Of a DNA stretch of 33,958 nt, positions 17,350 through 26,082 are shown piece after piece. Each line of letters begins with the position of its first letter. Position 1 is the first letter of the stretch. Source of the stretch: Candidatus Alistipes stercoravium (GTDB taxonomy: Bacteria > Bacteroidota > Bacteroidia > Bacteroidales > Rikenellaceae); contig DWWQ01000045.1 of assembly GCA_019119615.1 (NCBI GenBank), forward strand, positions 1 to 33,958. Reading direction: 5' to 3'. Under the pieces are notes generated by a model that saw only the letters and a list, made by a program, of their open reading frames with translations, was not told the DNA's origin and did no database searches. Both the position numbers and the translations under genes were made by a program.

Positions 17350-18075
17350 ATGGAACGCACGGGAGTCATTATCGTCGCCGGAGGCAGCGGCACACGCTGC
17401 GGAGGGACGCTGCCCAAGCAGTTCGCCCTGCTGGGCGGCATGCCGGTACTCGCCCGGACGATCAATGTCTGCGCCGAGGCCCTGCCCGGCGCCGAGATCG
17501 TGGTTGTCCTGCCGGAGCGTTATACGGCCTTCTGGACGGATTTCGCGGCCCGCTTCGATGTGGCGAAGCACCATACCGCAACCGGCGGCGCCGAACGCTT
17601 CGACTCGGTCCGCCGCGGCATCGAGGCACTCCGCAGCGATCCCGAGCTGATCGCCGTGCAGGATGGCGTACGACCGCTGGCAAGCGTCGGGATGATCCGC
17701 CGCGTGGCGGCGGATGCCGCGCACTACGGCGCGGCCATTCCGGTCATCGCGGCAGTCGATTCCCTGCGCGAGGTGGAGGCGGATGCGGAGGGTCGGATCA
17801 CCGCATCGCACATCGTGGACCGCCGCCGGTTCCGAAGCGTCCAGACCCCGCAGATTTTCCGGGCGGAGCTGCTGCGCAAGGCCTATGACAGACCCTACCG
17901 TGCCGACTTCACGGACGACGCCTCGGTCGTAGAGGCTGCGGGCGGAAGCATCCACCTCTCCGAGGGCGAACGCAGCAACCTGAAGATCACCACTCCCGAA
18001 GATTTCATCCTTGCCGAGGCGCTGCTCGCGGCCCGGGAAGAGACGGCCGAGGCCGAAAAGGAGCGCACTCGATAA
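17350..18075 (+). CDS. ispD: 2-C-methyl-D-erythritol 4-phosphate cytidylyltransferase
   Basis: Forms CDP-methylerythritol from MEP and CTP, the step before IspE in isoprenoid synthesis. It has 241 residues. Motifs: VAGGSGTRCGGTLPKQF near the N-terminus binds CTP, TGGAERFDSVRRG follows, then VQDGVRPL, QTPQIF, FTDDASVVEA and ERSNLKITTPEDF. The C-terminal extension of about 20 residues is Glu/Ala-rich and nonconserved. It starts 4 bp after the M23 gene and is followed 17 bp later by the PH-domain gene, suggesting one operon. Confidence 0.96.
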   Translation: MERTGVIIVAGGSGTRCGGTLPKQFALLGGMPVLARTINVCAEALPGAEIVVVLPERYTAFWTDFAARFDVAKHHTATGGAERFDSVRRGIEALRSDPELIAVQDGVRPLASVGMIRRVAADAAHYGAAIPVIAAVDSLREVEADAEGRITASHIVDRRRFRSVQTPQIFRAELLRKAYDRPYRADFTDDASVVEAAGGSIHLSEGERSNLKITTPEDFILAEALLAAREETAEAEKERTR

Positions 18076-18092
18076 CCATCGGATCACCGGAC

Positions 18093-18683
18093 ATGGAACC
18101 CCACATCTACAAATACCGCTTCGGACGGTCGGCATACTACGGCGCCGCCGTTTATCTGGCGCTGTTCGGACTGCTCGGATGGTGGCTTTACCACCTGTAC
18201 GAAGGCGGGTATCTCTCGGCCTGGTTCACCTCGTTCATCGGGGCAATCATCGCCCTGATGGCCCTCTCCATTCCGCGCAAGATCGTCGTTACGGAGGATC
18301 GTGTGGAGATCCGCTGCCTGCTGGACATCACCGAGGTGCGCCGCGACGAAATCGCCTCCGTACGGCGGGTGGAACCCCGGCGCATGAAGTGGTTCATCCC
18401 GATTTTCGGCGGATACGGATTCTTCGGCTATTACGGACATTTCCTCGATCTGCGGCGTTTCGACCGCGTACGGCTCTATGCCTCGGAGTGGAAAAATTTC
18501 GTCGAGATCACCGATATCTACGAAGAGCGGCTCTACGTCTCCTGCACGGACGCCGACCGGCTCGTGGCCGAACTGACCCCGCCGGGCGGAAACCGCCCCG
18601 ACGAAGAGGAAGAAGAAGAGGAGGACGAGGCGCGCATGGAGCAGGAAACCGCAACGGGACAGGCGGTATCCGACAAGGAATAA
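18093..18683 (+). CDS. Bacterial PH domain membrane protein (bPH_5-like)
   Basis: A 196-residue membrane protein. Two hydrophobic segments (about residues 13-34 and 43-58) are followed by a PH-like domain with the block YGFFGYYGHFLDLR and an aromatic-rich strand ending in YVSCTDADRL. This fits the bacterial PH-domain families anchored by two helices. The C-terminus is strongly acidic, with a run of eight Glu and then mixed Glu/Asp/Ala. Function is unknown. Position behind ispD suggests co-transcription but no functional link. Confidence 0.75.
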   Translation: MEPHIYKYRFGRSAYYGAAVYLALFGLLGWWLYHLYEGGYLSAWFTSFIGAIIALMALSIPRKIVVTEDRVEIRCLLDITEVRRDEIASVRRVEPRRMKWFIPIFGGYGFFGYYGHFLDLRRFDRVRLYASEWKNFVEITDIYEERLYVSCTDADRLVAELTPPGGNRPDEEEEEEEDEARMEQETATGQAVSDKE

Positions 18684-18687
18684 GATC

Positions 18688-18710
18688 CATGCCCGATCGG
18701 GCATGATTTT
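18688..18710 (+). terminator. Palindromic hairpin after the PH-domain gene, weak terminator
   Basis: An 18-bp perfect palindrome, CATGCCCGATCGGGCATG, can form a 7-bp stem with a GATC loop followed by ATTTT. The short T run makes it a weak terminator. It also abuts the rubredoxin -33 element, so an operator role is possible. Confidence 0.5.
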
Positions 18711-18737
18711 GGAAACGAAATATTCACCCTAATTTTA
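18708..18737 (+). promoter_or_regulatory. Promoter of rubredoxin
   Basis: TTTG (18708-18711), an 18-bp spacer and TAATTTTA (18730-18737), one mismatch from the -7 consensus. The ATG at 18750 lies 12 nt downstream. Confidence 0.5.
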
Positions 18738-18749
18738 AAATCAACAGAG

Positions 18750-18914
18750 ATGAAAAAGTATCGTTGCACGGTATGCGAATGGATTTATGATCCCGAAGTA
18801 GGCGATCCCGAAGGCGGCATCGCCCCCGGAACGGCCTTCGAGGATATTCCCGAGGACTGGGTATGCCCCCTCTGCGGCGTTGGCAAGGACCAGTTCGAGG
18901 AGGTTACGGAGTAA
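18750..18914 (+). CDS. Rubredoxin
   Basis: A 54-residue one-iron electron carrier. The two Fe-binding pairs are Cys6/Cys9 in YRCTVCEW and Cys39/Cys42 in WVCPLCGVG, each followed by Gly or aromatic residues as usual. The acidic surface and the [12 protein letters not shown] stretch are standard. In anaerobes, rubredoxins feed electrons to peroxide- or superoxide-reducing enzymes; no partner is encoded nearby. The region 18915-19035 downstream holds no gene I can support. Confidence 0.97.
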   Translation: MKKYRCTVCEWIYDPEVGDPEGGIAPGTAFEDIPEDWVCPLCGVGKDQFEEVTE

Positions 18915-19035
18915 GCGCTCCGACTGAAAACCCCGCACAGAAGAGTCGGGCACGGTGTACCGATGCGGGCCGCAACCGTCGGCAACGCAACCCCGACCGC
19001 TGCATCGCCCCGGATGGTAGATCCATCCAAGAAAC

Positions 19036-19069
19036 AAAAAAAAGGATATCCGACCGATATCCTTTTTTT
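19036..19069. terminator. Bidirectional terminator between rubredoxin and the acyl-CoA ligase
   Basis: An inverted repeat of A7-GGATATC and GATATCC-T7 with a 5-nt loop. It provides a T run on each strand for the two convergent genes. Confidence 0.93.
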
Positions 19070-19144
19070 GTTATCCGCCCGTTCAATCGGGCCGTCCGGC
19101 CGAAACAGGCCACAGAATTGCCGTCGATGCGCTTTTCGACCCTA

Positions 19145-20839
19145 TCAGGCCTTCCGTTCCGGCTTCGTACCGGAAATATCCGGCCCGGCATTCGCTGCCG
19201 GCTCCGCTCCCTTGCCGCGCTTGTTGTAGAGGAAGCGCTTGATCTTGTGCGTCGGAGTCTTGATAAACTCCTCCTTCTCCTCGACCACCTCCGAAATACG
19301 CGAAAAACGATTGACCTTGGCATTGACGAAGTCCAGAATCTCCTGCTTGAGTTGCTCGGTCTTCGCCTCCCAGGCCTCTTTCTGGGTCTCCCACTCTTCG
19401 CGCCAGTCGTCGATCATCGCCTCGATCTCCTCGCGGTTGAAATGCACCAGAGCGACCAGACGTCCCTCATGCTCCGTTACGATCGAATCGGCGATGCAGA
19501 CATGCGAGTTGAGCACGCTCTCGATATCCTCGGGATAGATGTTCTCGCCGCCGGGACCCACGATCATGTTCTTCAGACGTCCCTTGATATAAAGCCAGCC
19601 GTCCTTGTCGAACTCGCCCAGGTCGCCCGTGCGGAACCAGCCGTCGGCCGTGAAGGTCTCCTTCGTCGCCTCGGGATTCTTGTAGTAGCCCAGCATAACA
19701 CTCGGCGTCAGGGCAACAATCTCGCCCTGCCGCGTCTCGGGATTGATATTTTCCAGACGCAACTGCACTCCGGGTGCCTGCGGGCCCGTGGATCCGAGGC
19801 GCACCTGCGAAGGTGCCGCACCGGCCAGCAGGGGCGCCGTCTCCGTCAGCCCGTAACCGATTGCATAGGGAACACGCGCCTCGAGCAGAAACCGCTCGGC
19901 TCCGCGGTCGAGTTTCGCCCCGCCGATGCCGAGGAACCGCAGCCGGCGCCCGAAAAGTTTCATGAGTTTCTTGCCGGCGACGCGGTGCAGGTAACGACGC
20001 AGGAATCCCACCCGGTAAAGCGTGCGCCAGAAGCCGTTGGACTGGAATTTGGCAAGGACCTGATGGCGGTAGATCTTTTCGATAATCAGCGGCACGATGA
20101 GCATGACCGTGGGCCGCACCGAACGCAGGGCCGGCATCAGAGCCGACGCCGTAGGCGGACGGTCCAGATAGACGACCCGGGCTCCCATCGAGAAGGGATA
20201 GATCATGCCGATCGAGCATTCATAGGTATGCGAAAGGGGCAGCACCGACAGAAAGACATCTTCGCCGCCGATCGGAAAAATGGCGGCCGATATATCCACC
20301 TGCGCACACAGGGCCTTGTGCGTAAGCATCACACCCTTGGGTTTCGAGGTCGTTCCGGAGGTATAGATGATGACTGCCAGGTCGTCCGGCGAAGGAATAC
20401 CCGTCGAACCGGCCGCCTGGACCCTGCGGGAGATGATTCCCAAGTTTTTGGTACGGACCACGACATTCAGCCGTTCGATCGTCTGTTTCGAAAGTTTCGT
20501 GAAGAGTTTGTCGGAGACAAGCAGGGCCTTGGCTTCCGAATGCTCGATGATCATGTCGAGTTCCTCGCCCGAAAAATCGGGAAGGATCGGTACGGCGACC
20601 ATGCCCGCCGATGTTACGGCAAAATAGCAGACGCCCCAGTTGGGCATGTTGCTGCTCAATAGCGCCACCTTGTCCCCGGGCCGGAGACCCGAATCGGTCA
20701 GGATCTCCTGCACCCGTTCGATCCGGCGCCCTACTTCGGCGTACGTCAGCTCGTCGCCTTCGTACATGGAAAAAGCGATTCTCGATGCGAAGCGCTCCGT
20801 GCTGTTACGGACCAGTCCGTACAGAGTGTTGATCGTCAT
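19145..20839 (-). CDS. AMP-binding long-chain acyl-CoA synthetase-like protein
   Basis: A 564-residue member of the adenylate-forming family, likely activating fatty acids to acyl-AMP and acyl-CoA. Motifs: IIYTSGTTSKPKGVM (ATP loop, about 161-175), IGYGLTETAP (A5), WFRTGDLG (A7), and GRLKNMIVGPGGENIYPEDIE (A8). The late TPTHKIKRFLY carries the candidate catalytic Lys. A charged, helical insertion rich in Glu and Trp sits between A8 and that Lys. There is no signal peptide. Whether it handles exogenous or recycled fatty acids cannot be told. It is divergent from queG. Confidence 0.92.
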   Translation of the reverse strand: MTINTLYGLVRNSTERFASRIAFSMYEGDELTYAEVGRRIERVQEILTDSGLRPGDKVALLSSNMPNWGVCYFAVTSAGMVAVPILPDFSGEELDMIIEHSEAKALLVSDKLFTKLSKQTIERLNVVVRTKNLGIISRRVQAAGSTGIPSPDDLAVIIYTSGTTSKPKGVMLTHKALCAQVDISAAIFPIGGEDVFLSVLPLSHTYECSIGMIYPFSMGARVVYLDRPPTASALMPALRSVRPTVMLIVPLIIEKIYRHQVLAKFQSNGFWRTLYRVGFLRRYLHRVAGKKLMKLFGRRLRFLGIGGAKLDRGAERFLLEARVPYAIGYGLTETAPLLAGAAPSQVRLGSTGPQAPGVQLRLENINPETRQGEIVALTPSVMLGYYKNPEATKETFTADGWFRTGDLGEFDKDGWLYIKGRLKNMIVGPGGENIYPEDIESVLNSHVCIADSIVTEHEGRLVALVHFNREEIEAMIDDWREEWETQKEAWEAKTEQLKQEILDFVNAKVNRFSRISEVVEEKEEFIKTPTHKIKRFLYNKRGKGAEPAANAGPDISGTKPERKA

Positions 20840-20884
20840 GTCAAAATCGAATTAGCGTCATGCATATAACGCAAAAATGCGGAA

Positions 20885-20892
20885 CAAAGTTA
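20885..20892 (-). promoter_or_regulatory. Promoter -7 element of the acyl-CoA ligase gene
   Basis: The minus strand reads TAACTTTG, giving a leader of about 40 nt. No consensus -33 is visible. It lies 22 bp from the divergent queG -7 element, so the two promoters overlap. Confidence 0.55.
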
Positions 20893-20914
20893 CGAAATTT
20901 CGCTCGAAAATCGC

Positions 20915-20922
20915 TATTTTTG
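20915..20922 (+). promoter_or_regulatory. Promoter -7 element of queG
   Basis: TATTTTTG, 15 nt before the ATG at 20938. No consensus -33 is visible. Confidence 0.65.
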
Positions 20923-20937
20923 GACTAAAATATCAGC

Positions 20938-21846
20938 ATGCTCAACCAACAGGACATCAAACATCTCGCCGCGGAGGCGGGATTCGACCTCTGCGGTGTG
21001 GCGCCCTGTCGGCACCTTGCGGCAAACGAGACCCGGTTCCGCCGCTGGCTCGGGCATGGCTACCAGTCGTCGCTCGCCTATCTGGAGCGCCACACGGAAA
21101 AACGTTTCGACCCGGCACGGTTGGTCAAGGGGGCCCGCACGGCGGTGGTCTGCGCCGTGGCCTACAGGAACCGCACAAGCGAGGGATACCCCGCGACATG
21201 CCGCACGAAGATCGCCTCCTATGCCTGCACGACGGATTACCACACGACCATCCGCGGGATGCTCCACGGCATGCTCCAGAGACTGAAGACGGCCTATCCG
21301 GGACTCGAAGGGCGCGCCTTTGTCGATACGGCGCCGCTGGCCGAGAAACAACTGGCCGTAGAGGCCGGACTGGGCTGGATCGGACGGCAGTCGCTGCTCA
21401 TCACCCCGCAGTTCGGAAGTTTCGTACTGCTGGGAGAGTTGCTCCTCACCGACGATGCGGACGGCTACGACACCCCCTTCGAAGGCTCCCGGTGCGGCAG
21501 CTGCCGCGCATGTATCGACCACTGTCCTGCGGGGGCGATCCTCGACGAGCGGATGATCGACACGGGGCGATGCATCGCCTGCCACACGATCGAACGGGAG
21601 CCCGACACCGCAGTCGATCTCGACGGCTGGATCTTCGGGTGCGACGCCTGTCAGAGTTGCTGCCCCTACAACCGGTGCGCTCCGCAGCACCGCAATCCCG
21701 CATTCGACCCGCTGTTCGACCCGACGGAACTCGATGCGGAGGCGTGGCACGCGCTCGACGAGCGGCAGTTCACGGAACGCTTCGGTACGACACCCCTGAC
21801 ACGGAGCGGGCTGGCGCGGATCCGCGGAAACATCCGCGACAAATAG
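20938..21846 (+). CDS. queG: Epoxyqueuosine reductase
   Basis: Cobalamin-dependent iron-sulfur enzyme that reduces epoxyqueuosine to queuosine in tRNA anticodons. It has 302 residues, at the short end for the family. The likely catalytic Asp130 is in AFVDTAPLAEK. Two 4Fe-4S cluster motifs are present: CGSCRACIDHCP beginning at Cys186, and the later CIACHTIE with CDACQSCCPYN. The start follows the -7 box and gives MLNQQDIKHLAAEAGFDLCGVAP, the usual N-terminus. The C-terminal HEAT-like repeat found in some members is absent. Confidence 0.96.
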   Translation: MLNQQDIKHLAAEAGFDLCGVAPCRHLAANETRFRRWLGHGYQSSLAYLERHTEKRFDPARLVKGARTAVVCAVAYRNRTSEGYPATCRTKIASYACTTDYHTTIRGMLHGMLQRLKTAYPGLEGRAFVDTAPLAEKQLAVEAGLGWIGRQSLLITPQFGSFVLLGELLLTDDADGYDTPFEGSRCGSCRACIDHCPAGAILDERMIDTGRCIACHTIEREPDTAVDLDGWIFGCDACQSCCPYNRCAPQHRNPAFDPLFDPTELDAEAWHALDERQFTERFGTTPLTRSGLARIRGNIRDK

Positions 21847-21885
21847 ACATCCGCAACAAGCAGACGGCCGCCACCGGAAACGAAA

Positions 21886-21915
21886 AAGCGGACCTTCCCG
21901 CAGGAGGGTCCGCTT
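21886..21915 (-). terminator. Terminator of the TPR gene, possibly shared with queG
   Basis: A 13-bp stem with one wobble (21886-21898 with 21903-21915) and a CGCA loop. On the minus strand it runs into CTTTTT, suiting the TPR gene that ends at 21938. On the plus strand the trailing sequence is less T-rich. Confidence 0.85.
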
Positions 21916-21937
21916 CGCAGTTTGTTGCGGCGTATGC

Positions 21938-22879
21938 CTATTTCTTGGTCAGCTCGGCAAGGGCGGCCTTGGCGTTCTCGGCAGCCTCGCCGTCGGTAAC
22001 CTTCTGGAAGGCGGCGATGGCCTGGTCGCGCATCTCCTTGGCATTGTAGGCGCTGCCCAGCACATAGTACATCAGGCTCTTGTCGGCAGCATCGGCCTGC
22101 GCCTCGGCAGCGGCCTCACCCAGCTCGATCACCTTGGCGTAATCCTTCTTGCCGGAGTAAGCCTGCAGGCGGACCTTCTGGAACAGGGCGCTGGCGGGGT
22201 TCTTCTCGAGCTGCGCATCGGCCATGGCGATGATACCGTCGAAATCACCGGCCTGCTGCATCTCGGCCACCTTGTTGTTCGTATAGAGCGCCATCATCTT
22301 GCGGGCCGTCTCGGCATCCTCGGCATACTTCGGGTGCGTCTTGGCGGCAATGGCCTCGTAGATATCCATACCCTTCTCATACTCGCCCAGCTCGCAATAG
22401 CTCATCGCCAGGTTCAGGGCCATGCCCGTGTTGTCGGGGTCGGCCTTGTAGCCCTTCTCGAAGATATTGACGGCCGTAGCGTAGTCCTTGTTGTTGAAGG
22501 CCGATCCGCCCTGGATCTGGTAGATCTTAGCTACCCAGCCGTTCGACTTGCCCATCTGGGTCATGTCGCCGTAGAGTTCGGCCAGCTCGGCGGATTTCTC
22601 GAAATTCTGCAGAGCGGCGTCGTAATTCTGCGATTTGAGGGCGCTACCTCCCAACATGTAATAGCACAGCGGAAGCGACTTCTTCGCCGTGGCGACCAGC
22701 GATGCGGCATCGGCATTGTCGAGGCCCAGGTCGATCACCTGCTCGAATTTGGCGGCAGCGCCTGCATAATCCTTGGCTCCATAGGCAGCGGCCGCCTCGT
22801 TGTAGATGGCCGTAACATCCTGCGCCGAAAGCGTGGCAGCCGCAAACAGCGCAATTGCTGAAACAAATAATTTTTTCAT
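21938..22879 (-). CDS. Exported tetratricopeptide repeat protein
   Basis: A 313-residue periplasmic protein of unknown specific role. The N-terminus [20 protein letters not shown] is a clear signal peptide cleaved after SAQ or nearby. The mature part is a series of TPR-like helical pairs: [60 protein letters not shown], and a last pair ending [10 protein letters not shown]. Such proteins scaffold envelope complexes. The ATG at 22879 is chosen because it starts the signal peptide; the frame stays open upstream through the promoter. Confidence 0.88.
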   Translation of the reverse strand: MKKLFVSAIALFAAATLSAQDVTAIYNEAAAAYGAKDYAGAAAKFEQVIDLGLDNADAASLVATAKKSLPLCYYMLGGSALKSQNYDAALQNFEKSAELAELYGDMTQMGKSNGWVAKIYQIQGGSAFNNKDYATAVNIFEKGYKADPDNTGMALNLAMSYCELGEYEKGMDIYEAIAAKTHPKYAEDAETARKMMALYTNNKVAEMQQAGDFDGIIAMADAQLEKNPASALFQKVRLQAYSGKKDYAKVIELGEAAAEAQADAADKSLMYYVLGSAYNAKEMRDQAIAAFQKVTDGEAAENAKAALAELTKK

Positions 22880-22944
22880 GGTTGTGTGTTTTTCTAAATG
22901 TGTTTTCTTACCGGAGCGTCCTGCCTGGAGGGACGCATTTCCTG

Positions 22945-22975
22945 CAAAAGTATGTTTTTTTTGCGATTTTTCAAA
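22945..22975 (-). promoter_or_regulatory. Promoter of the TPR gene
   Basis: On the minus strand, TTTG (22972-22975), a 19-bp spacer and TACTTTTG (22945-22952). The leader of about 60 nt contains a 6-bp hairpin (GCGTCC with GGACGC) between 22916 and 22937. Confidence 0.85.
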
Positions 22976-22977
22976 CA

Positions 22978-23517
22978 CTATTTCCGCAAAAAGGCAAAAA
23001 ACGAGGTCATCAGCTCCTCGCACTCCGCTGCAAGGACCCCGCGCGTGAGGGTCGTCCGGGGGTGGAAAACCGCCTCGGAATAGCGGCGATAGCCCTTCTT
23101 CGGATCATCGGCGCCCCACACCACGCGCCCGACCTGCGCCCAGGCGATTGCCCCGGCGCACATGATGCACGGCTCGACGGTAACATAGAGCGTGCACTCG
23201 GGCAGGTATTTGCCGCCGAGCGTCGAGGCGGCGGCCGTCAGGGCCTGCATCTCGGCATGGGCCGTGGGGTCCGCAAGGGTCTCCACGAGGTTGTGGCCGC
23301 GGCCGATGACCGCGCCGCGCGATACGACCACGGCGCCGATGGGCACCTCTTCGGCTTCCAGAGCCTTGCGCGCCTCGGCAAGGGCCAGGCGCATGAACCG
23401 CTCGTCGGTCTGCCGCTGCCCGTCCGCAACCGCTGCGGCGTCAGCAGCCCCGCCAGCGCCTTTTGCCGCCGCGGCCGGAGCCCCGACAGCGGATTTTTCA
23501 TCTTCCGGATACGACAT
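22978..23517 (-). CDS. tadA: tRNA-specific adenosine deaminase TadA-like
   Basis: Deaminates A34 to inosine in tRNA-Arg. The zinc site is complete: His87 and Glu89 in TAHAEMQAL, Cys117 and Cys120 in EPCIMCAGA. The catalytic core starts near [28 protein letters not shown]. The 179-residue product has an Ala/Gly-rich N-terminal extension of about 38 residues. The ATG at 23517 is accepted because it follows a -7 box and the only later in-frame ATG falls inside the first core helix. It is divergent from aspS. A guanine deaminase-like role is less likely, given the strong TadA core. Confidence 0.88.
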   Translation of the reverse strand: MSYPEDEKSAVGAPAAAAKGAGGAADAAAVADGQRQTDERFMRLALAEARKALEAEEVPIGAVVVSRGAVIGRGHNLVETLADPTAHAEMQALTAAASTLGGKYLPECTLYVTVEPCIMCAGAIAWAQVGRVVWGADDPKKGYRRYSEAVFHPRTTLTRGVLAAECEELMTSFFAFLRK

Positions 23518-23532
23518 TCCCGTGAAAATGCT

Positions 23533-23540
23533 TACCTTTG
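23533..23540 (+). promoter_or_regulatory. Promoter -7 element of aspS
   Basis: TACCTTTG, about 52 nt before the ATG at 23593. No consensus -33 is visible. It interleaves with the tadA promoter. Confidence 0.6.
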
Positions 23541-23553
23541 TGGGTTGCAAGGA

Positions 23554-23585
23554 CAAAGATACGAAATCGGAACAAATAATACAAC
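23554..23585 (-). promoter_or_regulatory. Promoter of tadA
   Basis: On the minus strand, GTTG (23582-23585, one mismatch), a 20-bp spacer and TATCTTTG (23554-23561). The leader before the start at 23517 is about 33 nt. Confidence 0.65.
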
Positions 23586-23592
23586 CATCGAC

Positions 23593-25347
23593 ATGTACAG
23601 GACCCATACTTGCGGCTGTCTGAGAGCCGGCAACGTAAACGAGACCGTAACCCTGGCCGGGTGGGTGCAGAAAGTGCGAAACCTCGGCGCCATGACCTTC
23701 ATTGACCTGCGCGACCGCTACGGTCTGACGCAGATCACCGTCGAGGAGCATTCGCCCGCCGAGGTGCGCGAGGCGGCCGCCCGCGTGGGCCGCGAATGGG
23801 TGCTCCGCGTTACGGGACGCGTCGTGGAGCGCGAAGCCAAGAACCCGAAGATGCCCACGGGCGACATCGAAGTCGTCGCCGAGCGCATCGAGGTGCTCAA
23901 CGAGGCGCAGACCCCGCCGTTCACCATTGAGGAGAACTCCGACGGCGGCGACGACCTGCGCATGAAGTACCGCTACCTCGACCTGCGCCGACCGCCCCTG
24001 CAGCGCAACCTGATCCTGCGCCACAAGATGGCCCAGGAGATCCGCCGCTTCCTCGACGCCGAGGGATTCCTCGAGATCGAGACCCCCTATCTGATCAAGT
24101 CGACCCCCGAGGGTGCCCGCGACTTCGTCGTGCCGAGCCGCATGAACCCCAACCAGTTCTACGCCCTGCCGCAGTCGCCGCAGACGCTCAAGCAGCTGCT
24201 CATGGTCGCCGGCTATGACCGTTATTTCCAGATCGTGCGCTGCTTCCGCGACGAGGACCTGCGCGCCGACCGCCAGCCCGAGTTCACGCAGATCGACTGC
24301 GAGATGTCGTTCGTCGAGCAGGAGGACGTGCTGGAGATCTTCGAGCGCTGGGCCAAGCACATGTTCCGCGAGGTGCTCGGCGTGGAGTTCAACGAGCCGC
24401 TGCGCCGCATGCCGTGGATCGAGGCGATGGAGAAGTACGGTTCGGACAAGCCCGACCTGCGCTTCGGCATGGAGTTCGCCGACCTGACCGACCTGGCCAA
24501 GGGACACGGATTCTCCGTCTTCGACGATGCGGAGTACATCACCGGATTCGCCGCCACGGGATGCGCCACCTACACGCGCAAGCAGATCGACGCCCTGACC
24601 GAATTCGTCAAGCGCCCGCAGGTGGGTGCCAAGGGACTCATCTGGATCCGTGTCGAGGAGGGTGCCGTCAAGTCGTCGATCGACAAGTTTTTCTCGCCCG
24701 AGGAGGTACGGGCCCTGGCCGCACGCTGCGGCGCGAAGGCCGGCGACATGGTCCTGATCCTCTGCGGCAAGAAGTTCAAGGCCCTCACGCAGCTCTGCGC
24801 GCTGCGTCTTGAGGTGGCCCAGCAGCTCGGCCTGCGCGACCCGAAGAAGTTCGCCCCGCTGTGGGTGGTCGATTTCCCGATGTTCGAGTGGGACGACGAG
24901 ACGCAGCGCTTCTACGCCATGCACCACCCCTTCACCTCGCCCAAACCCGAGGACGTGCAGTACCTCAAGAGCGACCCGGGACGCGTGCGCGCCAATGCCT
25001 ACGACTTCGTCTGCAACGGCACGGAGCTCGGCGGCGGCTCGATCCGTATCCACGACCAGCAGCTCCAGGCGCAGATCTTCGAATGCCTGGGCTTCACGCC
25101 CGAGGCGGCCGAGGAGCAGTTCGGCTTCCTGATGAACGCCTTCAAGTACGGCGCGCCCCCTCACGGAGGTCTGGCCTTCGGTTTCGACCGTCTGTGCTCG
25201 CTCTTCGGCGGCTCGGACTCGATCCGCGACTATATCGCCTTCCCGAAGAACAACGCCGGCCGCGACGTGATGCTCGACGCCCCTTCGGCCATCGCTCCGG
25301 CACAGCTCGACGAACTCTGCCTCGACCTGCGCAAGCCCGAGGCATAA
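23593..25347 (+). CDS. aspS: Aspartyl-tRNA synthetase
   Basis: Class II synthetase charging tRNA-Asp. It has 584 residues, the normal bacterial length including the GAD insertion. The N-terminal OB fold ([22 protein letters not shown]) binds the anticodon. Motif 2 is the [16 protein letters not shown] block, and motif 3 is [10 protein letters not shown] near the C-terminus. [11 protein letters not shown] is the flexible loop region. The ATG at 23593 gives [13 protein letters not shown], the usual start; the longer open frame upstream overlaps tadA and its promoter. Monocistronic with a strong terminator. Confidence 0.98.
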   Translation: MYRTHTCGCLRAGNVNETVTLAGWVQKVRNLGAMTFIDLRDRYGLTQITVEEHSPAEVREAAARVGREWVLRVTGRVVEREAKNPKMPTGDIEVVAERIEVLNEAQTPPFTIEENSDGGDDLRMKYRYLDLRRPPLQRNLILRHKMAQEIRRFLDAEGFLEIETPYLIKSTPEGARDFVVPSRMNPNQFYALPQSPQTLKQLLMVAGYDRYFQIVRCFRDEDLRADRQPEFTQIDCEMSFVEQEDVLEIFERWAKHMFREVLGVEFNEPLRRMPWIEAMEKYGSDKPDLRFGMEFADLTDLAKGHGFSVFDDAEYITGFAATGCATYTRKQIDALTEFVKRPQVGAKGLIWIRVEEGAVKSSIDKFFSPEEVRALAARCGAKAGDMVLILCGKKFKALTQLCALRLEVAQQLGLRDPKKFAPLWVVDFPMFEWDDETQRFYAMHHPFTSPKPEDVQYLKSDPGRVRANAYDFVCNGTELGGGSIRIHDQQLQAQIFECLGFTPEAAEEQFGFLMNAFKYGAPPHGGLAFGFDRLCSLFGGSDSIRDYIAFPKNNAGRDVMLDAPSAIAPAQLDELCLDLRKPEA

Positions 25348-25367
25348 GGACAAAGCCACCGACAAAG

Positions 25368-25404
25368 GAATCGGCCTTCCGGAAAGGGAGGCCGATTCTT
25401 TTTT
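25368..25404 (+). terminator. Terminator of aspS
   Basis: A 10-bp perfect stem, GAATCGGCCT with AGGCCGATTC, closes an 11-nt loop and is followed by TTTTTT. Confidence 0.93.
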
Positions 25405-25488
25405 GGGGCAGACCGGCGGGCCGGAGGTCGGGAGGGAGGGGGTCGCAGTCGGATTCGGCGGCAGGAGATCGGATTCGACAGTCCCGGT

Positions 25489-25938
25489 TCAGCGGTCCGT
25501 ACCGAGACACGTCGCCGCATCGGGTTCGAGGTACTCCCACGGAGGCGGGAAGCGGCGGTAGACGAAGGGGATTTCGGCATCCGTGAGCCGGCGCGACAGG
25601 CGGAAATGCAGGGTCAGACACACCACCAGCCGGGGCACTTCCCGACGGGTGCATGCGGCCTGCATGCGTTCCAGGTGGCTGACCATCCCGGCGTCGAGCG
25701 AATCGAGCAGGGCGAAGGTCCCGTCGCGGAGGTAGCCGGCATGCAGGGTGCCGATCCGCCTGGCATCCGCCCCGGCATAGGAGCCGAGCACGGAGTCGAG
25801 CAGCGCCGTCTGGCAGGCGGCCGCGTCGTGAAACGCCCGCTCCGCGGCCGCGAAACGGGACCGTCGGGAGCAGCCCGCAAGCAGCAGCGCCGCAGCGAGC
25901 ACGAAAAACAGAGAGAAACGGGATTGCCGGTTGTCCAT
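25489..25938 (-). CDS. Unrecognised small lipoprotein
   Basis: A 149-residue predicted lipoprotein that I do not recognise. The N-terminus has a basic stretch, a hydrophobic core and the lipobox LLAGC with Cys23. The mature part is mostly helical and rich in Arg and Ala, with four more Cys residues (in AAACQT, QAACTR, VVCLTL and ATCLGT) that could pair in the periplasm. The C-terminus is Pro/aromatic-rich (YRRFPPPWEYLEP). No TAnnTTTG box sits just upstream; the nearest is at 26141-26148, which would give a structured leader of about 200 nt. An alternative frame across this region looks like a shadow. Confidence 0.7.
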   Translation of the reverse strand: MDNRQSRFSLFFVLAAALLLAGCSRRSRFAAAERAFHDAAACQTALLDSVLGSYAGADARRIGTLHAGYLRDGTFALLDSLDAGMVSHLERMQAACTRREVPRLVVCLTLHFRLSRRLTDAEIPFVYRRFPPPWEYLEPDAATCLGTDR

Positions 25939-26002
25939 AAAAAAGCACGGGTCAGTTACTTACCGGCTAACAAGGTACGGCAATACCCGCAAAAACGATA
26001 AA

Positions 26003-26027
26003 TAAAAGCCCGCGCAACCGCGCGAGC
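26003..26027 (-). terminator. Candidate attenuator or small-RNA terminator
   Basis: On the minus strand a 5-bp CGCGC/GCGCG stem, extended by two pairs past one mismatch, closes a GGTT loop and runs into TTTTATTT. It is about 65 nt upstream of the unknown lipoprotein gene, where no gene needs a terminator. Confidence 0.45.
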
Positions 26028-26082
26028 ATTACACTTACCGTTCCTTTTTTGCCGAAATTTGCCGTTTCTGTTAGCAGGAACA

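Noticed and set aside
3697..18075. ispE and ispD as evidence of a MEP gene cluster
   Set aside because: They are about 13 kb apart on opposite strands with unrelated genes between them.
18601..18640. The Glu-rich run at the end of the PH-domain protein as a repeat expansion or frameshift
   Set aside because: The frame continues cleanly to a stop with normal codons. Acidic tails are common and need no error to explain them.
22880..23023. A 48-residue N-terminal extension of the TPR protein
   Set aside because: It spans the TPR promoter and would place the signal peptide internally.
22978..25365. A 795-codon minus-strand frame joining an antisense-aspS region to TadA as a giant fusion
   Set aside because: Only the part after the ATG at 23517 has TadA homology. 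The rest is antisense to aspS and crosses the tadA promoter.
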